Part shown: piece by piece, positions 6,257 to 10,942 of the stretch
How the letters are laid out: each line of letters begins with the position of its first letter
Position numbering within the stretch: position 1 is the stretch's first letter
Assembly (NCBI GenBank): GCA_023389425.1
Contig: JAEWEK010000035.1
Span: 1 to 10,942 of the forward strand
Length of the DNA stretch: 10,942 nucleotides
Origin: Pseudomonadota bacterium
GTDB lineage: Bacteria > Pseudomonadota > Gammaproteobacteria > Burkholderiales > Burkholderiaceae_D
Direction of reading: 5' to 3'
Position numbers and translations under genes: made by a program
Notes under the pieces: model-generated
What the model was told of the DNA's origin: nothing
The model's input: the letters and a program-made list of their open reading frames with translations, nothing else
Database searches by the model: none

Positions 6257-7685
6257 CGGGCTGGTGGACGAATTCGTAGGCACCGATGCAGTTGCCGTCG
6301 GCGGCGCGGGCGCGTCCGTCGAAATCGGTCGAATGAGCGTCGCTGGCGGTGCCGGCGCCGCCGGCCGCCGAATCCCTGGATAGGTGGAAATTCGGCAGCA
6401 GAAGGTGCTTCTTGTACTGCACGAAACCCGGGTCACCGCTGCGGGTGCCGGTGACGGCATTGCCCATCTTGCCCCAGTCGCGTGTGTTGCCCGAGACCAG
6501 GTTGTTCTTGTAGAAGTTGATGCCCATGATGCCGCCGCGGCCAATGTATTCCTCGATGCCGACATAGTTGTCGTAGGCGATGTTGTTATAGATGAGCGAG
6601 CCCTTGTGCTCGACCGGCTTGCCGCGGTACTCGCCCGTTCCCACCACGATGCCGACGTTGGAGGCCGCCACCGTATTGTTGATGACCTTGACGGCCGTCG
6701 CCTCGTGGTACAGGTGGATCGCCGCCCCCTTGTAGGCGCGGTAGACGATGTTGTTGACGACGCTGCCCGAGCTGCTGACGTAGATGCCCTGGAAGCGCGT
6801 GCAGTTGCTGCCGTCCTGGCCGATGTCGCGCACCCAGTTGCCGATCGCATCGCTGAGGCCGCCACTGGTCGACGCGTCGATATTGATGCCGGCGCCGCCC
6901 GCGCCGCTGCTGCATGAATACCAGCGGGCGATGTCGTGCACGTAATTGTCGCGGATGACGCTGCGGGTGCCGCTCGTGTAGATGCCCTGACGCCAGTTAT
7001 CGAAGGCAGAATCTCCCGATTGAGAACCGTCCACTTCGAAGCCGACGATCTGGACATAGTCGCCGCTATTGGTCCAGGCCGTCGTATCGTCGAACTGGCG
7101 CACCTTGGCCGAGGCCGGCACGATCCGGGCGCCCCACCGGACCGTCGAGATCCAGTAGATACCGCCATCCGCGCCGCTCGCGGCACCGGCGCTGCCGTTG
7201 GCGCTGGTGCTGAAGCCGCCTTCGTACACGCCCGGTTTCACATAGACGGTGGTGCTGGCCGCCTTCACTGCCTTGGCGGCCGCCGCAAGGGTCTTGTACG
7301 GATACGCGGCGCTGCCATCCTCGCGGCTGCCGGTGGCGGCGGCGTCGACCCAGACCTTGTTGCGGGTGGCGCTGCCAATGCTGTCCCAGTCGTGCAGGCG
7401 CTGCAGTTCTTCGCTGTCTTTCAGCTCATAGGCGATCTGCTCGGTGGAGAGGCCGGTCTGCTGCCAGAAGCGCAGGCCGGTCTCGTCCGGCTGGCGGCCG
7501 AGCAGCCACCAGTACAGGCCGGAGATCTGGTCGGCGACCGCGGCGGGGGCCGTGACCGGAATGGGCGCCGCTTCCGATGCGGCGAGCTGCGTCGCAGGCG
7601 GCGGTTCCGGTGCGGACGTGCCGCCGCAGGCAGCGATCAGCGCAAATAAGGTACAACAGGACAACGATTGGACCAGCTTGTTCAT
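6237..7685 (-). CDS. Lipoprotein with DUF4214-like segment and right-handed parallel beta-helix
   Basis: A 482-residue surface or periplasmic lipoprotein. MNKLVQSLSCCTLFALIAAC is a type II signal peptide with lipobox I-A-A-C20. Gly at +2 gives no inner-membrane retention signal, so outer-membrane anchoring is likely. A Pro/Ala-rich linker follows. Residues about 55-98 (GLYWWLLGRQPDETGLRFW...) resemble the DUF4214 unit often found in surface and S-layer-type proteins. Residues about 112-160 (VWVDAAATGS, GSAAYPYKTLAAAAKAV, VYVKPGVYEG) are a DUF1565-like start of a beta-helix. Repeated IRDNYVHD, VVNNIVYRAY, VINNTVAASNVGIVV and LIYNNIAYDN rungs fill the rest. That fold often binds or cleaves polysaccharide, but no catalytic residues can be assigned. 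The frame extends to 7808, but ATG 7685 with AAGGA seven bases upstream and the lipoprotein signal fix the start. Confidence 0.87.
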   Translation of the reverse strand: MNKLVQSLSCCTLFALIAACGGTSAPEPPPATQLAASEAAPIPVTAPAAVADQISGLYWWLLGRQPDETGLRFWQQTGLSTEQIAYELKDSEELQRLHDWDSIGSATRNKVWVDAAATGSREDGSAAYPYKTLAAAAKAVKAASTTVYVKPGVYEGGFSTSANGSAGAASGADGGIYWISTVRWGARIVPASAKVRQFDDTTAWTNSGDYVQIVGFEVDGSQSGDSAFDNWRQGIYTSGTRSVIRDNYVHDIARWYSCSSGAGGAGINIDASTSGGLSDAIGNWVRDIGQDGSNCTRFQGIYVSSSGSVVNNIVYRAYKGAAIHLYHEATAVKVINNTVAASNVGIVVGTGEYRGKPVEHKGSLIYNNIAYDNYVGIEEYIGRGGIMGINFYKNNLVSGNTRDWGKMGNAVTGTRSGDPGFVQYKKHLLLPNFHLSRDSAAGGAGTASDAHSTDFDGRARAADGNCIGAYEFVHQPVSGAGA

Positions 7686-7854
7686 GTCTTCTTCCTTCAT
7701 GGGTTGAAAAAGAGCAGATGCGTGTGTGCTGTTCAATGCAGCGCAAGCATTTGAGGGAGAGACACTGACGCGGTTCATCGCGCGAAGGCCGAGCCTGCGC
7801 GGGATCAAACGCTGAGGCTGGTTTTGGGATTAGCGGGCTCGGCCGCCGAGTAGA

Positions 7855-7884
7855 CAAAAAAATGCCCCGCATCTGAGCGGGGCA
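7855..7884 (-). terminator. Terminator after the VOC gene pair
   Basis: GCCCCGC (7864-7870) and GCGGGGC (7877-7883) form a 7-bp GC stem with a 6-nt loop. On the minus strand it is followed by ATTTTTTTG (A run 7855-7861). It ends transcription of the operon whose last gene stops at 7914. Confidence 0.92.
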
Positions 7885-7913
7885 GGTGTCGATGTCGCCT
7901 GTGGACCGGAGAA

Positions 7914-8297
7914 TCAGCCCATCGAATGCAGCCCGATCATATTGCCTTCGGTATCGTTGACCAGCGCGATGAAACCGTACTCACCGATCGAGAATTTTTC
8001 CTTGACGATGTTCCCGCCAGCCGAGGCCGCGCGTGCCGCGGCGGCAGCGCAATCTTCCGTGATGAAATAGACCAGCACGCTGTTGCCGCCGCCGCCGAAG
8101 CCTTCCATCTTCACCAGCGCCCCCGGTGATCCGTAGCCGCCCTGTTGCCCCGGGAAGGCCCACATCGTCGGGCCTTCCGCATGGTCCGGCGAATGCATGT
8201 TCGTTAATTCGAGCTGCATGACGGTCTCATAGAACTTGCGTGCGCGGTCCATGTCCTGCACGTAGATCTCAAACCAGCCAACCACATTGTTGTTCAT
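7914..8297 (-). CDS. VOC family protein (glyoxalase/bleomycin-resistance fold)
   Basis: A 127-residue cytoplasmic protein with two beta-alpha-beta-beta-beta halves. The first begins GWFEIYVQDMDRARKFYETV, the standard VOC opening, and the second runs from VLVYFITEDCAAAAARAASAGG to a closing GFIALVNDTEGNMIGLHS. VOC proteins include glyoxalases, dioxygenases and drug-binding resistance proteins; which applies here cannot be told. Glycine-rich GFGGGGNS marks the inter-module linker. The ATG at 8297 has GAGG six to seven bases upstream. It lies 43 bp downstream of another VOC gene on the same strand and in front of a terminator, so the two are probably co-transcribed. Confidence 0.92.
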   Translation of the reverse strand: MNNNVVGWFEIYVQDMDRARKFYETVMQLELTNMHSPDHAEGPTMWAFPGQQGGYGSPGALVKMEGFGGGGNSVLVYFITEDCAAAAARAASAGGNIVKEKFSIGEYGFIALVNDTEGNMIGLHSMG

Positions 8298-8340
8298 GGG
8301 ATTCCTCTCGAGAGAAAAGTGATGAGAACTGCCGGGTGGT

Positions 8341-8736
8341 TCAAGCCAGGTTCAGTTGCCACGACACGCCGAAGCGGTCGTTTACCCAGCCGAATTTCTT
8401 GCTGAAACCATAGTTCGCCAGCGGCATCAGGGCCGCGCCGCTGTCCACCAGCCTGGCGAAAGCCGCTTCCAGTTCGGCCTCGTTGTCGCATTCGACGAAC
8501 AGCGAAACGGAAGGCGTGAATGTGAACGCGTGGGGCGCCGGGCTGTCGATGCACATGATGCGCTGCCCGGCCACGGTGAAGTCGGCACGCCGGACGCTGC
8601 CTTCCTTGCCGGGCTCGCCTGGGCCGTAGCGGTCGATATTGTGGATGTCGGAGCGCGGGAACAGCGACACGTAAAACGTCATCGCCTCCTCGGCGGCGCC
8701 TTCGAACATCAGGAATGGTGTGACGGAACGCGCCAT
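8341..8736 (-). CDS. PhnB-like VOC family protein
   Basis: A 131-residue protein of the PhnB/3-demethylubiquinone-9 3-methyltransferase-like VOC subgroup (PF06983 type). Signatures are TPFLMFEGAAEEAMTFYVSLFPRS at the N-terminus, the ADFTVAGQRIMCIDS strand pair, SVSLFVECDNEAELEAAFARL, and the ending FGWVNDRFGVSWQLNL. Despite the family name, members generally lack a proven methyltransferase activity, so function is unassigned. The ATG at 8736 has a strong GGAGG site seven bases upstream. The stop codon of a truncated upstream gene lies 18 bases before this start, so it was probably the middle gene of a three-gene operon. Confidence 0.92.
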   Translation of the reverse strand: MARSVTPFLMFEGAAEEAMTFYVSLFPRSDIHNIDRYGPGEPGKEGSVRRADFTVAGQRIMCIDSPAPHAFTFTPSVSLFVECDNEAELEAAFARLVDSGAALMPLANYGFSKKFGWVNDRFGVSWQLNLA

Positions 8737-8754
8737 GCAGATGCCTCCGAAGGA

Positions 8755-8829
8755 TTAGATGTCGGCGCTCCAGTCGCCGCTCTTGCCGCCGTGCTTTTCC
8801 AGCACGCGCACATTAGCGATGCCGCGGTC
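8755..8829 (-). pseudogene. C-terminal stub of a minus-strand gene, MoaC-like
   Basis: In the minus frame ending with TAA at 8757-8755 the translation reads DRGIANVRVLEKHGGKSGDW and then SADI. The EKHGGKSGDW stretch closely resembles the conserved C-terminus of MoaC, the cyclic pyranopterin monophosphate synthase of molybdenum cofactor biosynthesis. The frame meets a stop at 8838-8836 and the family-like residues fade near 8820-8829, so everything upstream is missing. The short ORF that spans this region in another frame does not look like protein. Its position right before the PhnB-like gene suggests it once led that operon. The loss coincides with the start of AT-richer sequence, pointing to a deletion or insertion joint. 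MoaC identity rests on about 20 residues only. Confidence 0.5.
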
Positions 8830-8858
8830 GTTCCCCTAAAGTAAAATATCAGTGGCAC

Positions 8859-8897
8859 GCTTCCATAGCTCAGTTGTAAGTGGTAAGGCATCGTGTT
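8859..8897 (+). other. tRNA-like fragment (D-arm region only)
   Basis: GCTTCCATAGCTCAGTTG (8859-8876) looks like the 5' acceptor and D-arm start of a bacterial tRNA, and AAGTGGTAAGGCATCG (8878-8893) looks like a tRNA-Gln D-loop. TAAAAT-like sequence precedes them by about 12 bases. No matching acceptor 3' strand, anticodon stem or TPsiC arm follows, so it cannot be a working tRNA. It could be a decayed or chimeric tRNA left at an integration site. Confidence 0.3.
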
Positions 8898-8905
8898 TAT
8901 TGGTA

Positions 8906-8918
8906 GTACTTATAGTAC
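8906..8918. repeat. Short palindrome upstream of the RelA/SpoT-domain gene
   Basis: GTACT-TAT-AGTAC is a perfect 5-bp inverted repeat around a 3-bp centre. It lies 23 bases before the ATG at 8942, inside AT-rich sequence, where an operator or promoter element would be expected. Only its position suggests regulation. Confidence 0.3.
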
Positions 8919-8941
8919 ATCAGAACATTTAATAAGAACGC

Positions 8942-9298
8942 ATGGCATACGCAACCCTACAGTTCACTCGCGCCGAATATAACGCTGCTGGTCGGGCCTT
9001 CGCAGATAACGTTGGCGACCCTATTGACTGCTTGGCAATAATTGACAATTTTCGAGCTTCACATGCCCACCCGCTAAACACGTTTCACACGACGTTAAAG
9101 AACCGTGCACACAAACTGGCTCCGAAGGCACTCGTGGTACAGCGCGTGAAACGTCTCGATTCAATCGCAGCAAAGCTTCGAAGTAAGAGCAGCATGCGGT
9201 TAACGCAAATGCAAGATATTGGTGGCTGCAGGGCAGTGATGCCTAACGTCCAATTGGTGCGGAGCTTAGAGGCGATTTACCCCCCGGTGTCAGAATAG
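8942..9298 (+). pseudogene. Stand-alone RelA/SpoT-domain protein, 3' end lost to an IS insertion
   Basis: The first about 115 residues of a RelA/SpoT nucleotidyltransferase-domain protein. NTFHTTLKNRAHKLAP is the leading helix and RVKRLDSIAAKLRSK then LTQMQDIGGCRAVM (Asp92, Arg97) matches the start of the (p)ppGpp synthetase fold. The Y-x-S-LH segment and the second catalytic acidic residue would lie further on and are gone. Codons after Tyr113 run into the IS left end, and the TAG at 9296-9298 is inside the IS terminal repeat. No HD hydrolase domain precedes it, so the intact protein would be a small-alarmone-synthetase-like or toxin/antiphage-type enzyme; this is inference. The ATG at 8942 has only a weak AAGAAC upstream. 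Base composition is more AT-rich than neighbouring genes, suggesting acquired DNA. Confidence 0.8.
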
Positions 9299-9309
9299 TT
9301 GTCGCGTCA
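9288..9309 (+). repeat. IS left terminal inverted repeat
   Basis: Begins TGTCAGAATA and continues GTTGTCGCGTCA. It differs from the right end only at bases 6-8. The TAG within it stops the truncated RelA/SpoT frame. Confidence 0.9.
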
Positions 9310-9353
9310 CCTGATGAAGTAAAAACATACCGGGGACGGGCAAGAGAGATCGT

Positions 9354-9851
9354 GTGAAGCAGTATTCAGCAGAACGGAAAGAAGCGCTACTGCGGCAGAT
9401 GATGCCGCCGCAGAACAGGCTGGTATCGGAGTTGGCCCGCGAGAGCGGGATTACAGAGCAGACCCTTTATACTTGGCGCCGTCAACTTCGTAATCAAGGA
9501 ACGCCGGTGCCAGGTAGTGGGAAGAATGCTGAGGAATGGACCTCGGAGAACAAGTTCGCCGTAGTGCTGGAAACGGCTACGCTGAACGCAAGCGAACTGG
9601 CGGAGTATTGCCGCCGCAAGGGCTTGTTCGCGGAGCAGATCGCCACATGGCGCGCCGCGTGCATGTCGGCCAACGCGAGCGTTGCGCAGCAGACCCGGGG
9701 CCAGCAGGCGCAGTCGAAGGAAGACAAGAAGCGCATCCGGCAACTGGAGAAGGACTTGCAGCGCAAGGAGAAGGCGCTGGCCGAGGCGGCAGCGCTGCTG
9801 ATCTTGCGAAAAAAAGCCCAGGCGATCTGGGGGGACAAAGAGGAAGACTGA
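9354..9851 (+). CDS. IS3-family transposase OrfA (DNA-binding subunit)
   Basis: A 165-residue protein starting at GTG 9354. Two helix-turn-helix segments are visible: residues about 20-45 (NRLVSELARESGITEQTLYTW) and about 66-105 (KFAVVLETATLNASELAEYC and the GLFAEQIATWR helix). A charged heptad-rich coiled coil (KEDKKRIRQLEKDLQRKEKAL, residues about 123-143) would mediate dimerisation. It binds the IS ends and, made alone, usually dampens transposition. Length exceeds the roughly 90-120 residues common for IS3 OrfA because of the second HTH. Ribosomes that slip at 9809-9815 instead make the OrfAB transposase. GTG is chosen because no ATG gives the first HTH; AAGAGAGAT upstream is a modest ribosome site. 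Confidence 0.9.
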   Translation: MKQYSAERKEALLRQMMPPQNRLVSELARESGITEQTLYTWRRQLRNQGTPVPGSGKNAEEWTSENKFAVVLETATLNASELAEYCRRKGLFAEQIATWRAACMSANASVAQQTRGQQAQSKEDKKRIRQLEKDLQRKEKALAEAAALLILRKKAQAIWGDKEED

Positions 9852-9871
9852 TCAGCGCCCCAGATCGCCTG
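9809..9871 (+). promoter_or_regulatory. Programmed -1 frameshift signal of the IS
   Basis: The slippery run A-AAA-AAA (9809-9815) lies in the correct phase of OrfA. After 3 nt it is followed by a perfect 14-bp stem, CAGGCGATCTGGGG (9819-9832) and CCCCAGATCGCCTG (9858-9871), with a 25-nt loop that contains the OrfA stop. A -1 slip moves ribosomes into the OrfB frame. Confidence 0.88.
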
Positions 9872-10909
9872 TTGTGTGTTGAGTTGATCCGTGAGGCGGA
9901 GGCGGCCGGCAGCCGGTTGGCGCCAGCCTGCAGCGAACTGGGCATTACCCTGCGCACGTTCCAGCGCTGGGTGCGCGATGGCGACGATGCCGTGGCCGCC
10001 GACAGCCGCCCGACCAGTGTGCGGCAAGAGCCAGCCCACAAGCTGAGCGAAGATGAGCGTATCGAGATCCTGGCCGTTGCCAACAGCGAGGAATTCGCCA
10101 GCATGCCACCCAGCCAAATCGTGCCGACGCTGGCCGATCGGGGCGTGTATGTCGCCTCGGAGTCGAGCTTCTACCGTGTCTTGAAAGCGGCGTCGCAACA
10201 GCACCACCGAGGCAGAGCAAAGAAGCCTTGCGAACGCGTAGTCACGAGCCATTGCGCCGCTGGTCCGAATCAAGTGTGGAGTTGGGATATCACGTGGATG
10301 CCAGCTGCGATCAAGGGCCAATATTATTACTGGTACATGGTGCTCGACATCTTTAGCCGCAAGATCGTCGGTCACGAGGTGCATGTAGCGGAATCGGCGG
10401 AACTGGCGTCACGACTGATGCGCCGCACTAGCCTGGCCGAGGGACTGGCAGGCCGTCCACTGGTGCTCCATTCGGACAACGGCAGCGCCATGAAGGGCGC
10501 CACCATGTTGGCCACGCTGGAGCAGCTGGGTGTGGCGCCGTCGTTTAGCCGGCCGCGCGTGAGCAACGACAATGCTTACGCGGAGTCGCTGTTCAGGACC
10601 TGCAAGTACCGCCCGGACTACCCGAACAAACCATTTGGGAGCTTGGAGGAGGCCCAGGCGTGGACGCAGAAATTCGTGCGTTGGTATAACCAGGATCACA
10701 AGCACAGCGGTCTGAAGTTCGTGACGCCGGCACAGCGCCACAGCGGTCAAGCCGTGGCAATTCTCGAACGCCGTGAACAGGTCTATCACGAGGCCAGAAA
10801 CCGCAACCCGCAGCGCTGGTCGCAGGGCACGAGGAATTGGAAACTGGAGGATCAAGTCTGGTTGAATCCGGAACGGATTCAACCAGAAGCACTAAAGCAA
10901 GCAGCTTGA
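9815..10909 (+). CDS. IS3-family transposase OrfB (DDE integrase core), translated as OrfAB fusion by -1 frameshift
   Basis: The catalytic half of the transposase, about 364 residues from the slip point. Joined to OrfA residues 1-154 it gives a protein of about 518 residues. It begins SPGDLGGQRG, then an HTH_21-type region (ILAVANSEEFASMPPSQIVP to SFYRVL), then the rve integrase core. The catalytic residues are Asp in WSWDITW (codon 10286), Asp in LHSDNGSAM (codon 10475) and Glu in AYAESLFR (codon 10583). Thirty-five residues separate the last two, the DD(35)E pattern of IS3. The C-terminus contains WYNQDHKHSGLKFVTPAQRH, also typical. No ATG with a ribosome site occurs near the OrfB beginning, so frameshifting is the likely route. 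The frame is open upstream to ATG 9536, but that part is a shadow of OrfA. All catalytic residues are intact, so it may be active. Confidence 0.92.
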   Translation, partial: SPGDLGGQRGRLISAPDRLLCVELIREAEAAGSRLAPACSELGITLRTFQRWVRDGDDAVAADSRPTSVRQEPAHKLSEDERIEILAVANSEEFASMPPSQIVPTLADRGVYVASESSFYRVLKAASQQHHRGRAKKPCERVVTSHCAAGPNQVWSWDITWMPAAIKGQYYYWYMVLDIFSRKIVGHEVHVAESAELASRLMRRTSLAEGLAGRPLVLHSDNGSAMKGATMLATLEQLGVAPSFSRPRVSNDNAYAESLFRTCKYRPDYPNKPFGSLEEAQAWTQKFVRWYNQDHKHSGLKFVTPAQRHSGQAVAILERREQVYHEARNRNPQRWSQGTRNWKLEDQVWLNPERIQPEALKQAA

Positions 10910-10911
10910 GA

Positions 10912-10933
10912 TGACGCGACAACTACGTTGACA
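10912..10933 (-). repeat. IS right terminal inverted repeat
   Basis: Its reverse complement begins TGTCAACGTA and continues GTTGTCGCGTCA. It starts two bases after the OrfB stop and leaves only nine bases of flanking DNA in the window. Confidence 0.9.
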
Positions 10934-10942
10934 AACGCCGTT

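Larger units (their letters stand above)
9288..10933 (+). mobile_element. Complete IS3-family insertion sequence
   Basis: A 1646-bp element bounded by imperfect 22-bp inverted repeats at 9288-9309 and 10912-10933. Nineteen of 22 positions match, sharing outer TGTCA and inner GTTGTCGCGTCA, with TG...CA termini typical of IS3. It encodes OrfA and OrfB in overlapping frames (-1) with a DD(35)E transposase. Left flank CCCGG and right flank AACGC differ, so no 3-5 bp target duplication is visible. The ends themselves look intact. It interrupts a RelA/SpoT-domain gene. Confidence 0.93.

Noticed and set aside
5717..7186. Minus-strand frame of 489 codons across the cupin and beta-helix region
   Set aside because: The translation is low-complexity Ala/Arg/Ser/Thr, typical of an out-of-frame shadow; the other frames carry clear cupin and beta-helix signatures.
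7686..7808. N-terminal extension of the beta-helix gene to an upstream ATG
   Set aside because: The 41 extra residues would bury a perfect lipoprotein signal peptide, and a good ribosome site stands before ATG 7685.
8709..8891. 60-codon minus-strand frame across the junction
   Set aside because: The neighbouring frame gives the MoaC-like tail ending at 8755; this one has no protein-like features and crosses the junction.
8859..8935. A complete functional tRNA
   Set aside because: No anticodon stem, TPsiC arm or pairing acceptor 3' strand could be found after the D-arm-like part.
9536..9808. Upstream part of the OrfB open frame as an independent protein start
   Set aside because: It overlaps OrfA in another frame, is compositionally a shadow, and OrfB entry is explained by the slippery site.
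1..10942. CRISPR array or tandem repeat array
   Set aside because: No regularly spaced direct repeats were seen; the repeats present are inverted arms of single elements.

Overview
The window looks like a chromosomal segment from a high-GC betaproteobacterium, most likely an Oxalobacteraceae relative (Massilia/Duganella/Janthinobacterium type). This rests on the sucCD proteins, a betaproteobacterial type IV pilin, GC-rich codon use and the overall gene repertoire. It is inferred from protein character only; no search was run.

Layout. Positions 2-1191 hold the end of sucC and all of sucD (succinyl-CoA synthetase, TCA cycle), closed by a strong terminator. Positions 1239-1988 hold a type IV major pilin gene with a textbook sigma-54 promoter, a cluster of TGACAAA/TTTGTCA palindromes upstream, and its own terminator. 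Immediately behind that terminator, on the same strand, lies a Wzy_C/O-antigen-ligase-type membrane protein of TfpO (PilO) size. The pilin ends in a C-terminal serine, so the pair reads as a pilin and its dedicated O-glycosyltransferase. Positions 3382-3555 hold a 174-bp inverted-repeat element built from two head-to-head REP-like hairpins. A minus-strand terminator follows, belonging to a secreted S9 (DPP5-like) peptidase at 3608-5656.

Positions 5771-6256 hold a small cupin gene. It overlaps tail-to-tail with a minus-strand lipoprotein (6237-7685) that has a DUF4214-like module and a right-handed beta-helix. Positions 7914-8736 hold a minus-strand pair of VOC-superfamily genes ending in a terminator. 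Just upstream of them lies the C-terminal stub of a third minus-strand gene, MoaC-like, cut off near 8820-8838.

From there to the window end the DNA changes character. An AT-richer stretch carries a tRNA-like D-arm fragment and the first third or so of a stand-alone RelA/SpoT-domain gene. That gene is interrupted by a complete IS3-family element (9288-10933). The IS has 22-bp imperfect terminal repeats, a long OrfA with two helix-turn-helix segments, and an OrfB with a DD(35)E catalytic triad. The two frames are joined by an A7 slippery run followed 3 nt later by a perfect 14-bp stem. No target duplication is visible.

The most rewarding points are the sigma-54 pilin/TfpO-like glycosylation cassette with its palindromic upstream array, the REP-doublet element, and the accessory-island junction in which an IS has inactivated a RelA/SpoT-type gene.
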